The notes below the pieces were generated by a model. That model was given only the letters and a program-made list of their open reading frames with translations, did no database searches and was not told the DNA's origin. A stretch of 9,785 nt of DNA from Chloroflexota bacterium (lineage in GTDB: Bacteria > Chloroflexota > UBA11872), in NCBI GenBank assembly GCA_026707185.1, contig JAPOXI010000061.1:1-9785 (forward strand), in the 5' to 3' direction. Shown here one piece after another: positions 1 to 6,969 of this stretch. Made by a program: the position numbers and the translations under genes. Every line of letters starts with the position of its first letter. Position 1 is the first letter of the stretch.

Positions 1-708
1 AACCACCCGAAGGACCTGGACGACGGGAGTAGGCCCGTCGAGGCGTCGCAGGTGCTCCCAGAGGGCAAGCTGCCTGGGTGCGCGCCGCAACAACTCGGCC
101 GGCGACTGACCATCCGGTGGCGGCAGCGCCTCGACGAGACGTTCGGTCGACGGCTCGGGGAAGCGAAGGCTGACGTGACGCGTTACCAGGCCGCGGCGAA
201 CCAGCCGCAGCGCACCGCGCGTCGCGGCTGTCTTGCCAAGCTCACTTCGCAGCGCGGCCTCGGTGAGCCCGCCGCGCTCGCGCAGCAGGTCGAGCAGGCG
301 CCGTTCGCTACCCGAGATTGCCCGGCCCGGCTCATTCGATCCTGCTGCCGCATACACGGCGTGTAGGTGGTGCGCCAGGCGCGGCGGCGCGACCAGATCC
401 AGGGCAGACCGCAAGGGGGCCCCGTAGCGAGCAGCAACCCAGCGTGCCAGCGCAAGCTGCCGAGGCCCGATCAGGGGCGGCTCCCAGACCAATTGCAGGA
501 GATCGCGCGTCTCATCCACCGGCGACTTGTCGGCCAGGGCCGTCACGACTCCCGGCAGTTGCCGCGCCCCGAAAGGCGCCATTACGAGTTGGCCGGGCCG
601 CACCTTGCCGCGCAGCTTGTCCGGCACGCTGTAGTGAAACGTCAGGTCCCCACGAACGTCGCCGGCCGCCACGATGACCTCAGCGAAGGCGGGCGTCGCA
701 GTGTTCAC
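1..708 (-). CDS. priA: Primosomal protein N' (PriA), N-terminal part, cut by window edge
   Basis: PriA is the replication-restart helicase that recognises stalled forks and reloads the replisome. Reading leftward from a GTG at 708, 236 codons stay open to the window edge. Residues about 5-100 look like the PriA 3'-DNA-binding domain: a short beta-rich start, then YSVPDKL, RPGQLVMAPFG and PGVVTAL, followed by a helical PPLIGPRQLALARWVAARYG and a PLRSALDLVAPPRL segment. Residues about 140-185 fit the winged-helix linker. The helicase motifs and zinc-binding cysteines would lie outside the window, so helicase activity cannot be confirmed here. The GTG is the only plausible start because an in-frame TAG lies just upstream at about 738-736. 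It begins 4 bases after the gmk stop, so it is probably co-transcribed with gmk. Family call by motif pattern; a degenerate PriA (helicase-dead, as in Actinobacteria) is possible. Confidence 0.78.
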   Translation of the reverse strand, partial: MNTATPAFAEVIVAAGDVRGDLTFHYSVPDKLRGKVRPGQLVMAPFGARQLPGVVTALADKSPVDETRDLLQLVWEPPLIGPRQLALARWVAARYGAPLRSALDLVAPPRLAHHLHAVYAAAGSNEPGRAISGSERRLLDLLRERGGLTEAALRSELGKTAATRGALRLVRRGLVTRHVSLRFPEPSTERLVEALPPPDGQSPAELLRRAPRQLALWEHLRRLDGPTPVVQVLRVV

Positions 709-712
709 GCCG

Positions 713-1381
713 CTAGTCGGAACGCGGGACCGCGGCTAGATCGCCTGCCACCGCCATTCGCTCGGGGGTCCGGCGAACTGAGCTCACGAATTCCCACACG
801 CGGTCCGCTGCCCGCCCCAGATCGCCTGTCGTGTTTATGACGCGGAAGTCGGCTTCGTCGGCAAACGACAGTTCGTAGTCGCGCATGGCGGCAATCCGGC
901 GCTCGATCTCCAGCGGCGACTCGGTAGCGCGGGACCGCATGCGGCGCTCCGCCTCCTCCGGGGAGGGCGGCTCGACGAAGATGGCGATCGCGCCCGGATA
1001 GCGTCGCTTGAGTTCGCGCGCGCCCTGGACGTCCAGGCGCAACATCACGTCCCGCCCTGCGAGCAGCGGCTCGCGCACCTGGTGAATGGGCGTGCCGTAG
1101 CGGCGCCCGTAAACGCTGGCCGTTTCCAAGAACCAGCCGCGTCGCAACCGCTGCTCGAACTCCGCGTCGGTGAGGAAGAAGTGGTCGATGCCGTCCCGCT
1201 CTCCCTCGCGAGGCTCGCGCGTCAGCGCTGTGATCGCGAAGGTCAGGTCAGCGCCGCGGTCTCGCAGCACGCCGATCACCGAGTCTTTGCCGGCGCCCGA
1301 AGGGGCGGTGACAAGGAAAAGCAGACCGCAACGCGGCGAATCAGTCGCAGGTGACACGCGTCGCAGCATCCTCCCAGGCAC
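713..1381 (-). CDS. gmk: Guanylate kinase
   Basis: Guanylate kinase phosphorylates GMP to GDP with ATP in the cytoplasm, feeding GTP/dGTP synthesis. The 222-residue frame has a P-loop APSGAGKDS (26-34), the GMP-binding stretch TALTREPREGERDG (51-64), FLETASVYGRRYGTP (84-98), LDVQGA (116-121), the lid region with arginines around RRMRSRATE (146-154) and a VINTT core (181-185). Length is close to the usual 190-210. The start is uncertain: a GTG at 1381, an ATG at 1369 and a GTG at 1357 are all in frame. A good GGGAGG lies at 1375-1370, immediately before the ATG. That is too close for the ATG and 12 bases from the GTG at 1357, which would give the family-typical short N-terminus. The gene follows prmC by 24 bases and precedes priA by 4, so it looks like an internal cistron of one operon. 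Confidence 0.95.
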   Translation of the reverse strand: MPGRMLRRVSPATDSPRCGLLFLVTAPSGAGKDSVIGVLRDRGADLTFAITALTREPREGERDGIDHFFLTDAEFEQRLRRGWFLETASVYGRRYGTPIHQVREPLLAGRDVMLRLDVQGARELKRRYPGAIAIFVEPPSPEEAERRMRSRATESPLEIERRIAAMRDYELSFADEADFRVINTTGDLGRAADRVWEFVSSVRRTPERMAVAGDLAAVPRSD

Positions 1382-1405
1382 GCGGACGGAAGCCGCCGCC
1401 TGCGC

Positions 1406-2266
1406 TCAGCTTACGCGGGTGCCCGCCACGACGCGCGGATGGCCAGCGAGGTCCCGAAACACTGCCGTGCGGACGAATCCAGCCGCTCGCAGCAGCACCG
1501 CAACTGCCTCGGACTGCCCGACTCCGATCTCGAACGCGGCGGCCCGCGCCCGACCGCGACCAACCTGCGCCACGACCCGGCGAATCACCGCCAGGCCGTC
1601 CGCACCTCCATCCAGCGCCAGTCTAGGCTCCCAGCGCGAGACTTCCGGGTCTAGCGTGTCCACCACGGCGGTCGGGATGTAGGGCAGGTTGGCCACCACG
1701 ACCGCGTCCTCCAAGCTCACGCCCGCGGAACCGTCGCCGAGACGAAACTCGGCCCGGTCCGCGAGTTGGAGCCTCCGCGCATTGTTGCTGGCAACCTTTA
1801 GAGCCGCGTGCGAGCCGTCGGTGCCAATCACGCAGCGCCGGGGCCGCTCGTCGGCCAGGGCCAGGGCAATGGCCCCGCTGCCGGTTCCGATATCCACCAT
1901 GGGACACCCGGGGGCGACATCCCACAGATTCAAGCCAACCTCCACCAGCACCTCGCTCTCAGGCCGAGGAATCAGCACGTCCCGGTTCACCGAGATCTCC
2001 AGCCGGCGAAATGCCTTACGTCCGGTGATGTAGGCCACCGGCTCGCGCCGCTGGCGTCGGCGCGTTGCGGTTTCGATTGATCGCAGGTCTTCGGTCCCCA
2101 ATTCGGTATCAGGCCGCAGGGGTACCTGCTCGGGAGCAATACCTAGTACGTGCCCGAACAGGACGTTCGCGTCCAGCACCGGCGTTTCAACGCCAGCCAT
2201 GCGCAGGCGCGAAATGACCGCGCGGCGCAGCTCCGCGAGCGTGCTAGGCGGCGCCGACGTCGGCAA
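1406..2266 (-). CDS. prmC: Peptide chain release factor N5-glutamine methyltransferase (PrmC/HemK)
   Basis: PrmC methylates the glutamine of the GGQ motif in RF1/RF2 using S-adenosylmethionine. The call rests on an N-terminal helical domain ([17 protein letters not shown], about 13-29), the SAM motif VDIGTGSG (124-131), an acidic GTDGS further on, and the catalytic-motif position at 193-196, which reads NLPY instead of the family's usual NPPY. The C-terminal part ([13 protein letters not shown], then FEIGVGQ) is typical. The frame is open much further upstream through prfA, but that extension has no family resemblance. A TTG at 2266 gives 286 residues, the normal length, and overlaps the prfA 3' end by 23 bases. 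No strong Shine-Dalgarno precedes it, so translational coupling to prfA is likely. Its substrate, RF1, is encoded immediately upstream. Confidence 0.93.
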   Translation of the reverse strand: MPTSAPPSTLAELRRAVISRLRMAGVETPVLDANVLFGHVLGIAPEQVPLRPDTELGTEDLRSIETATRRRQRREPVAYITGRKAFRRLEISVNRDVLIPRPESEVLVEVGLNLWDVAPGCPMVDIGTGSGAIALALADERPRRCVIGTDGSHAALKVASNNARRLQLADRAEFRLGDGSAGVSLEDAVVVANLPYIPTAVVDTLDPEVSRWEPRLALDGGADGLAVIRRVVAQVGRGRARAAAFEIGVGQSEAVAVLLRAAGFVRTAVFRDLAGHPRVVAGTRVS

Positions 2267-3323
2267 AGCCCGCCAGTTCGCGGTCCCGCTCGGCCTGCCG
2301 CAGCGCGTCGACCACCCGGCCCAGGTTCCCGTCCAAAATCGACGGCAGGTTGTGCACGGTACGTCCAATCCGATGATCGGTAATCCGGTCCTGCGGGAAG
2401 TTGTACGTGCGTATCTTTTCGCTGCGATCCCCGCTGCCAATCTGATCGCGCCGAGCCTGCCCGCGCTCCGCCGCCTGACGGTCGCGTTCCTGTTCCAACA
2501 AGCGGGCCCGCAGCACCTGCATGGCTTTGACCCTGTTTTGCAATTGCGATTTCTCATCCTGAATGCTCACGACGGTGTTGGTCGGCAGGTGGGTCACTCG
2601 CACCGCAGAGTCCGTGGTGTTGACGCTCTGCCCGCCGTGTCCACTTGAGCGGAATACGTCCACTCGCACGTCGGACTCGGGAATCTCAATATCGATTTCT
2701 TCGGCTTCCGGCAGCACCGCCACGCTGGCCGCCGAGGTATGGATGCGGCCACCGGCCTCGGTGACCGGCACGCGTTGGACGCGGTGCACGCCGCTCTCGA
2801 ATCGGAACGCGCCGAACGCCCGGGTGCCGACAATGCGCAGAATGCCCTCCTTGACACCTCCGCGGTCCGTGCCGTTCACGGTTAACGGCTCCGCTTTGAG
2901 CCGCAGGCGCTCGGCATAGCGCATATACATGCGGAACAGATCGCCGGCGAACAGTGCCGCCTCTTCGCCGCCTGTGCCGGCACGGACTTCCACGATGGCG
3001 TTTCGTGCGTCGTCGGGGTTGTCGCTTACGAGCACGTCAATCGCGCGGACCTGGATCTCCGCGATCTCGGCCTGCACGTCGTCCAGTTCCTCGCGCGCTA
3101 TTTCCACCATTTCGGGATCGGACGACTCCAACAAGTCGCGGGCTTCGGCCAGGCGCTCCCGGGCATCCGACAGTTCGTCATGCAGCCGCGCCGCCGTCTC
3201 CAGTTGAGCCATTTCGCGTCCCACGCTTGCCAGGCGCCGCGAGTCCAGGGCGCCGCCCGCGCCGGCAAGCTCCGCCGTCAGCTCGTCGTAGCGCTGCCGC
3301 GCCTCGGCCAGCCGGTCAATCAT
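2244..3323 (-). CDS. prfA: Peptide chain release factor 1
   Basis: RF1 recognises UAA and UAG stop codons in the ribosomal A site and triggers peptide release. The 359-residue length is that of the family. A charged alpha-helical N-terminal domain (1-95) is followed by [22 protein letters not shown] (112-133). The stop-codon-reading tripeptide is PVT (186-188), the P-x-T form that marks RF1 rather than the SPF of RF2, followed by [15 protein letters not shown]. The catalytic loop [17 protein letters not shown] holds GGQ at 230-232, whose glutamine is the target of PrmC, encoded next. The C-terminal [16 protein letters not shown] is typical. ATG at 3323 overlaps the end of the DUF1385 gene by 8 bases. 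Only a weak Shine-Dalgarno is visible, which suggests coupling. Confidence 0.98.
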   Translation of the reverse strand: MIDRLAEARQRYDELTAELAGAGGALDSRRLASVGREMAQLETAARLHDELSDARERLAEARDLLESSDPEMVEIAREELDDVQAEIAEIQVRAIDVLVSDNPDDARNAIVEVRAGTGGEEAALFAGDLFRMYMRYAERLRLKAEPLTVNGTDRGGVKEGILRIVGTRAFGAFRFESGVHRVQRVPVTEAGGRIHTSAASVAVLPEAEEIDIEIPESDVRVDVFRSSGHGGQSVNTTDSAVRVTHLPTNTVVSIQDEKSQLQNRVKAMQVLRARLLEQERDRQAAERGQARRDQIGSGDRSEKIRTYNFPQDRITDHRIGRTVHNLPSILDGNLGRVVDALRQAERDRELAGFADVGAA

Positions 3324-4278
3324 CGACGACCACTGCCTGCACGTCGGCGGGCCGGAGCTCGGCTAGCGCGTCCTCGCGCGCCAGCACGTGATCCATCGCC
3401 GCAATCGCTACGTCAAGTTGCTCGTCGTCGGGCTCGCGCGTGGTCAACTTCTGGAACCACATCCCAGGCTTCGACGCCCAGCGTGCCAACGCATGCCCCT
3501 GGTAGCGGGCCGTCAACATGATGTACTCGTAGCCGACTCCCGCGATCAGTGGCAGCAACACGATGCGGGACACCACGCGAATTGCCATGGGCGGACGCCC
3601 AAGCAGCGCAAACACGATGATCGAGATCGCCACCAGCGTCACAATGAACGACGTGCCACAGCGAGGGTGTGCCAGCCCAAATCGCCGAACGTTTGGCACG
3701 GTCAGCTGCTCGCCGGCCTCCAGCGTATTGATCGTCTTGTGCTCGGCGCCGTGGTACATCCACACCCGCCGGATGTCGGGCATCAGGCCGATGAGGGCGA
3801 TATACGTCACGAATACGGCCATCCGCACGACGCCTTCGATCACGTTGCTGACGAAGTCGGATTCAACCAGCCCGTCGGTGAAGGACGTCAACACGAGGGG
3901 CAGCACGAAGAACAACGCGATGCCGACGACCAGGCCGATCACCAGGCTGCCCGTCATCATCCCTTCGGCGGCGCCGCCGGGGCCCTCGTCCTGGTCTTCC
4001 TCCTCGGCTAGCTGCACGTTGGCTGAGAAGTTCAGCGCGCGCAGCCCGATGGCCAGCATTTCCCAGAGCGCCACGACCCCGCGCACGAACGGCACGCGGC
4101 GCAGCCGCTGCGAGAGCCGGTTGGGATCCAGCGCCTCCGTCTTGAGCACGATGTGCCCGGCCGGGTGCCGCACCGCCGTCGCCGCGGCGCGGCGGCCGCG
4201 CATCATCACGCCCTCAAGTACGGCCTGGCCGCCATAGTTGATGCGAAGTTCGTTGCTGCCGTTAGAGGACGCGGACAT
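3316..4278 (-). CDS. DUF1385 (YqhQ-like) multi-pass membrane protein
   Basis: The 320-residue protein carries the DUF1385/COG3872 signatures: [13 protein letters not shown] (16-28), YHGAEHK (165-171), HPRCGTS (204-210) and [12 protein letters not shown] (249-260). The conserved His, Glu and Cys residues led to the old annotation 'predicted metal-dependent enzyme', but I know of no established reaction. Hydrophobic stretches at about 109-131, 137-158, 211-227 and 231-248 predict four membrane segments, with a shorter apolar patch near 63-80. An acidic AEEEDQDEG stretch (91-99) lies just before the first segment, and the C-terminal 60 residues are charged and presumably cytosolic. It follows rpmE by 57 bases and overlaps prfA by 8. 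Genes of this family are often found near rpmE, prfA and prmC in other bacteria, which hints at a role tied to ribosome or termination physiology, or simply at conserved gene order. The ATG at 4278 has no clear Shine-Dalgarno. Confidence 0.93.
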   Translation of the reverse strand: MSASSNGSNELRINYGGQAVLEGVMMRGRRAAATAVRHPAGHIVLKTEALDPNRLSQRLRRVPFVRGVVALWEMLAIGLRALNFSANVQLAEEEDQDEGPGGAAEGMMTGSLVIGLVVGIALFFVLPLVLTSFTDGLVESDFVSNVIEGVVRMAVFVTYIALIGLMPDIRRVWMYHGAEHKTINTLEAGEQLTVPNVRRFGLAHPRCGTSFIVTLVAISIIVFALLGRPPMAIRVVSRIVLLPLIAGVGYEYIMLTARYQGHALARWASKPGMWFQKLTTREPDDEQLDVAIAAMDHVLAREDALAELRPADVQAVVVDD

Positions 4279-4335
4279 GTGAATCGTGCCGCTTAGTCAT
4301 GGGCCGCAGCGGCAACTGGCCGCCGGTGCGGCGGG

Positions 4336-4542
4336 TTAGGCGCGGGACCTGCGCCGGCGCCGCTCGAACCGCTCCACCTGGCCGGTCGAGTCCACCAGCC
4401 GCTGCTGACCCGTGTAGAACGGGTGGCAACTGGAGCAAACGTCCACGTGGATCGAGGAGGTGGTGGCGCGCGTTTCAAACATGTTGCCGCAGGAACAGGT
4501 CACGCGGCAGTCCATATACGCGGGATGAATCTCGGGGTTCAA
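4336..4542 (-). CDS. rpmE: 50S ribosomal protein bL31, zinc-binding type
   Basis: bL31 binds the large subunit and bridges it to the small subunit. The 68-residue product aligns along its full length: NPEIHPAY at the start, VTCSCGN, then IHVDVCSSCHPFYTG, and an Arg-rich tail. Cysteines 16, 18, 36 and 39 form the CxC...CxxC zinc ribbon, so this is the zinc-binding (C+) form rather than the zinc-free paralogue made under zinc starvation. The start is a TTG at 4542. It is supported by GGAGG at 4556-4552, nine bases upstream, and by the homology beginning exactly there. It lies 73 bases downstream of the wecA-like gene and is preceded by a good -10 box, so it probably starts its own transcript leading into DUF1385-prfA-prmC-gmk-priA. 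Confidence 0.97.
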   Translation of the reverse strand: MNPEIHPAYMDCRVTCSCGNMFETRATTSSIHVDVCSSCHPFYTGQQRLVDSTGQVERFERRRRRSRA

Positions 4543-4551
4543 CGTTGGGGG

Positions 4552-4556
4552 CCTCC
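4552..4556 (-). promoter_or_regulatory. Shine-Dalgarno deciding the rpmE TTG start
   Basis: GGAGG on the minus strand, nine bases before the TTG at 4542. It is the clearest ribosome binding site of the left arm and fixes a non-ATG start for bL31. Confidence 0.75.
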
Positions 4557-4571
4557 GTCAGTCACGGCCCT

Positions 4572-4577
4572 AGTATA
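4572..4577 (-). promoter_or_regulatory. Candidate -10 box for the rpmE transcript
   Basis: The minus strand reads TATACT, five of six matches to the sigma-70 -10 consensus, 29 bases before the rpmE start codon and within the 73-base gap after the wecA-like gene. No convincing -35 lies 16-18 bases upstream (the sequence there is TAGGAG), so the box is only a candidate. If real, it would give an rpmE leader of roughly 20-25 bases. Confidence 0.35.
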
Positions 4578-4615
4578 GAGGCGGTTGACGCGACCTCCTA
4601 CAGGTGGGGACCGTC

Positions 4616-5641
4616 CTAGCGCCGCGGGATGTCCCGACGCCGAGGCGCCCGGCTCAGAATCGCCAGGAGCACTCCCAGAAACGCCGCCAGGCCGAGAAAC
4701 GCGAAGATCTTGTCCAGCCGTTCGACCAATAGCGCGATGACACCGAGTACGCCCGCCAACGCGTAATACATCAGCGCAATGGCCGGCTGGGGCACGCCGG
4801 CTGTCCAGAGTCGATGATGCAAGTGCTCGGCGTCGCGCTCGGCGAAGCGCCGTCCGCTGGCTAACCGCCGCCCGATGGACCAGGCGATGTCCAGAATCGG
4901 CACGCCCAGCACGAGGATCGCCGTGGCCAGCTTGGCCGGACCCATGATGGCGATCACTGCCAGCGCAAAGCCTAGAAAGTGCGAGCCGGCGTCGCCCATG
5001 ATGATGCTTGAGCGGTAGACGTTGAACGGCAGAAAACCGAGGACCACGGCCACCAGCACCAGAGCCAGGGTCGCCGTTTCCGGCAGGCCCAACCGCAGCG
5101 ACAGGGCTATCAGCACAATCGCGGCAATGGTGACGACACCACCTGCCAGCCCATCGAGTCCGTCCACGAAGTTGATGGCGTTCATCATTCCCGTGATCCA
5201 GAACAGCGTGAACGGAATCACAATGGCGACGTGTAACAGCACGACGCCCGCCTCGAACGGATTGCTGACCGCGTCGATACGAACGCCGAACAACAGCGGC
5301 ACCGCCGCGGCGGCCAGCTGGGCCAGGAATTTGTCTCTCGCGCGCATCCCGCGCAGGTCGTCCACCACGATGAAGACGACCAGCAGCGTCGCTCCCAGCA
5401 AGAGCCCCAGGGTCGGTGCATCCAGCGGCCACGCCACCACCAACACGGTGATGACGAACGCCGCATACATGGCCACCCCACCCAGCCGGGGCACCGGCAC
5501 GGCGTGAATCCGAGCCGCTCCGGGCCTGTCCATCCAGCCCTGCCGGGCGGCCAGCGTTCGCACGCCGAGGGTGAACAGCAGCGCCAGCGGCGCGCCGATG
5601 ACCAACGCCAGCCAGTTGAGGTCAGCCATGAGTCTGGGCAC
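4616..5641 (-). CDS. Undecaprenyl-phosphate sugar-1-phosphate transferase, WecA/TagO type (glycosyltransferase family 4)
   Basis: This family moves a sugar-1-phosphate (usually GlcNAc-1-P) from its UDP form to a polyprenyl phosphate on the cytoplasmic face of the membrane, the first step of surface glycan or teichoic-acid-like polymer synthesis. The 341-residue protein is almost all hydrophobic helices, around ten. Cytosolic-loop motifs are in family order: DRPGAARIH with PRLGG (38-54), VDD (93-95), NAINFVDGLDGLAGG (154-168), GDAGSHFLGF (216-225) and HLHHRL (273-278). The HxHHR motif and the NAxNxxDGxDGLA form favour WecA/TagO over MraY. The sugar and final polymer cannot be read from sequence. 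The start is GTG 5641 or ATG 5629; neither has a clear Shine-Dalgarno, and the ATG is slightly favoured by codon. It heads the minus-strand genes and diverges from rpsU. Its stop lies 73 bases before rpmE. Confidence 0.9.
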   Translation of the reverse strand: MPRLMADLNWLALVIGAPLALLFTLGVRTLAARQGWMDRPGAARIHAVPVPRLGGVAMYAAFVITVLVVAWPLDAPTLGLLLGATLLVVFIVVDDLRGMRARDKFLAQLAAAAVPLLFGVRIDAVSNPFEAGVVLLHVAIVIPFTLFWITGMMNAINFVDGLDGLAGGVVTIAAIVLIALSLRLGLPETATLALVLVAVVLGFLPFNVYRSSIIMGDAGSHFLGFALAVIAIMGPAKLATAILVLGVPILDIAWSIGRRLASGRRFAERDAEHLHHRLWTAGVPQPAIALMYYALAGVLGVIALLVERLDKIFAFLGLAAFLGVLLAILSRAPRRRDIPRR

Positions 5642-5746
5642 CCGCTGTTGACCCGGTATTTCGGCGCCGCATATACTTGACGCAGTTCGCGGGGTGGCGG
5701 GTCATCATCAGGAGGCGCCGACCGAGATTGCGCGGCCCAGTTGACC

Positions 5747-5785
5747 AACCCGCCAGCACCCGCCAGAACGGCGGGTTTCTTGTTT
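5747..5785 (+). terminator. rpsU leader hairpins with T-rich tail (possible attenuator)
   Basis: A 7-bp stem pairs 5758-5764 with 5770-5776 around a 5-base loop and is followed by a T-rich run (5776-5785, seven T of ten). The upstream copy at 5747-5754 can instead pair over 8 bp with the same 3' arm (5770-5777). The two stems exclude each other. The end of this element lies 24 bases before the rpsU TTG, which suggests premature termination or leader control rather than the end of an upstream gene, since no plus-strand gene precedes it. Further upstream in the divergent gap (5642-5746) I see a TTGACG at 5677-5682 without a good -10 and an AGGAGG at 5710-5715 with no nearby ATG or GTG. Confidence 0.5.
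5748..5766 (+). repeat. Tandem 9-base direct repeat in the rpsU leader
   Basis: ACCCGCCAG occurs at 5748-5756 and again at 5758-5766, separated by one base. Both copies are complementary to the GGCGGGT at 5770-5776, which creates the choice between two stems. Confidence 0.85.
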
Positions 5786-5808
5786 CCCGTGCAATATTGG
5801 GGGGTTCA

Positions 5809-6024
5809 TTGGTTCATATCACGATCGGCGCGAACGAGAGCTTTGATGCGGCCCTTCGCCGCTTCAACAAGAAAGTGCAGCAAGAGGGCATTATCACGGA
5901 GACCCGGCGCCGCAAGGCGTACGACAAGCCCAGCGTGCTGCGCAAGAAGAAGGAAGCCACCAAGCGCCGCAAGGCCCGGCGGGCGGCCATGAAGGCGGCC
6001 GAAGCCGAGGCCCGCGCCCTTTAG
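5809..6024 (+). CDS. rpsU: 30S ribosomal protein bS21
   Basis: bS21 is a small basic protein on the 30S platform near the anti-Shine-Dalgarno end of 16S rRNA, and helps mRNA selection at initiation. The 71-residue product matches the family end to end: NESFDAALRRFNKKVQQEGI, then ETRRRKAYDKPS, and a Lys/Arg/Ala-rich tail. The frame stays open upstream to about 5677, but family homology and length (71 in E. coli) place the start at TTG 5809. A run of six G (5799-5804) four bases before it can act as the Shine-Dalgarno; another in-frame TTG at 5797 is less likely. It is the first gene of the plus-strand cluster, followed after 21 bases by the YqeY-like gene, a common pairing in bacteria. The leader hairpin upstream may control it. 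Confidence 0.95.
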   Translation: MVHITIGANESFDAALRRFNKKVQQEGIITETRRRKAYDKPSVLRKKKEATKRRKARRAAMKAAEAEARAL

Positions 6025-6045
6025 CCGACGCATCGCTTACCCCGC

Positions 6046-6501
6046 ATGGCGCTGATTGACCGCCTCACCGGGGATCTGCGAGCGGCACAGCGCGGCGGTG
6101 ATGCCGATCGTGTCCGTGTGCTGCGCACCCTCATCTCCCAGATCAAGTACGAGGCCAAGGAATCCGGCGCATCCACCGACGATGCCCTGGTCGTACGCGT
6201 CATTCAGCGCGACATCCGTCGCCGCGACGAAGCCATTCAACTTTATGTCAACGGCGACCGCCCCGCGCAAGCCGATGCCGAACGCGCCGAACGCGCCATC
6301 ATCAGCGCCTACCAGCCCGCTGAGATCGACAGCGACGCCATGGAAGCCATCGCGCGCGAAGTTATCGGCGAAGTCGGAGCTACCACCCGCAGAGATATGG
6401 GTAAGGTCATGCGCCCCCTGATGGCACGACTGCGCGAACAGGGCACGGTCGACGGGCGCGCCGTGAATGCGCTCGTTGGCAAACTCCTCGGCGGGGGCTG
6501 A
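6046..6501 (+). CDS. yqeY: GatB/YqeY-domain protein
   Basis: The 151-residue protein is a stand-alone YqeY domain, related to the C-terminal tRNA-binding tail of GatB from the Asp/Glu-tRNA amidotransferase. Visible family features are LRAAQRGGDADRVRVLRTLISQIK (11-34), VVRVIQRDIRRRDEAIQLY (49-67), the acidic ADAERAERAIISAYQP stretch, ATTRRDMGKVMRPLM (111-125) and a final VNALVGKLLG. The family is small, mostly helical, and its role is not firmly established; it is thought to bind tRNA or charged tRNA complexes. Start ATG 6046 is 21 bases after the rpsU stop, without a visible Shine-Dalgarno. The 3' end overlaps the assigned ybeY start by 35 bases. Confidence 0.93.
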   Translation: MALIDRLTGDLRAAQRGGDADRVRVLRTLISQIKYEAKESGASTDDALVVRVIQRDIRRRDEAIQLYVNGDRPAQADAERAERAIISAYQPAEIDSDAMEAIAREVIGEVGATTRRDMGKVMRPLMARLREQGTVDGRAVNALVGKLLGGG

Positions 6502-6967
6502 ACCGCCAGCCTCGGCGGACGGGGCGAACTGCCTACAGGTTCATGTCGACGAGGGTCTCCCCTTGCCCGGCGTCCTGGCCCAGCTGATTGACCACGTTGC
6601 GGCCGCCGTGCATGACCACACCAACATGACCGGTGTGGTGGGGCTGCGACTAACCGACGATGCGGAGATGGCCCGGCTCAACGCCGCCTTTGCCGGCAAG
6701 CCCTGGGCCACCGATGTCCTTGCCTTCCCCAGCGGAGACCCGCAGTATCCGGGCGACGTGGCCATTTCGCTGGAACGCGTGCGCTCGCAGGCCACCGCCT
6801 ATGGACACCGCATCGAACGCGAATTCGGCTACCTGCTCACGCACGGCCTGCTGCATCTGGCCGGCTTTGGCCACGACGACGGCGCTGAACAGCGCCAGAT
6901 GCGCCGTGTCGAGGAGTCCGTCATGGCCGTCGTCGGACTCGCCCGCGACCACAAGCCCGTCCGCTAA
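6467..6967 (+). CDS. ybeY: Endoribonuclease YbeY (rRNA maturation factor)
   Basis: YbeY is a zinc-dependent protein needed for 16S rRNA 3'-end maturation and ribosome quality control. The metal site HGLLHLAGFGHD gives His126, His130 and His136. The preceding core strand ATDVLAFP (81-88) and PGDVAISLERVRSQA (95-109) fit the family. The conserved arginine usually found in the Y-R-G-K context before TDVL (Arg59 in E. coli) is Ala76 here (FAGK). Homology begins only at about residue 23 (LQVHVDEG). There is no ATG, GTG or TTG in frame near that point, so the start is taken as ATG 6467 (TTG 6476 is possible), giving a 22-residue Ser/Ala-rich extension and a 35-base overlap with the yqeY 3' end. The stop is 2 bases before ispE. 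Total 166 residues, slightly longer than usual because of the extension. Confidence 0.93.
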   Translation: MRSLANSSAGAEPPASADGANCLQVHVDEGLPLPGVLAQLIDHVAAAVHDHTNMTGVVGLRLTDDAEMARLNAAFAGKPWATDVLAFPSGDPQYPGDVAISLERVRSQATAYGHRIEREFGYLLTHGLLHLAGFGHDDGAEQRQMRRVEESVMAVVGLARDHKPVR

Positions 6968-6969
6968 CG

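Noticed and set aside
367..840. 157-codon plus-strand open frame opposite priA and gmk
   Set aside because: Low-complexity Arg/Pro/Gln composition typical of antisense frames in GC-rich DNA; the minus strand encodes recognisable priA and gmk.
2267..2557. 97-codon upstream extension of the prmC frame
   Set aside because: It lies wholly inside prfA, is Arg/Cys-rich without family resemblance, and PrmC homology and normal length begin at TTG 2266.
3388..4011. 207-codon plus-strand open frame rich in His, Gln and Arg
   Set aside because: It is the antisense of the DUF1385 gene; the composition mirrors hydrophobic codons on the other strand and no motif is recognisable.
4320..4334. GC-rich 5-bp hairpin (CCGCC/GGCGG) in the 57-base gap between rpmE and DUF1385
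   Set aside because: Short stem without a T-run on the minus strand; expected by chance at this GC content, and not enough to call a terminator.
4539..5432. 297-codon minus-strand open frame overlapping the wecA-like gene
   Set aside because: It shares DNA with a frame carrying all family-4 transferase motifs in order, and its own translation is Arg/Gly/Ala-rich without motifs.
5677..5708. TTGACG followed by CATCAT as an rpsU promoter
   Set aside because: Spacing to the best -10-like hexamer is 20 bases and the 17-base position reads GGTCAT; too weak to list as a promoter.
5677..5808. Upstream extension of the rpsU frame, including AGGAGG at 5710-5715
   Set aside because: The extension does not resemble bS21, whose homology and 71-residue length fit TTG 5809; the AGGAGG has no ATG or GTG at a suitable distance.
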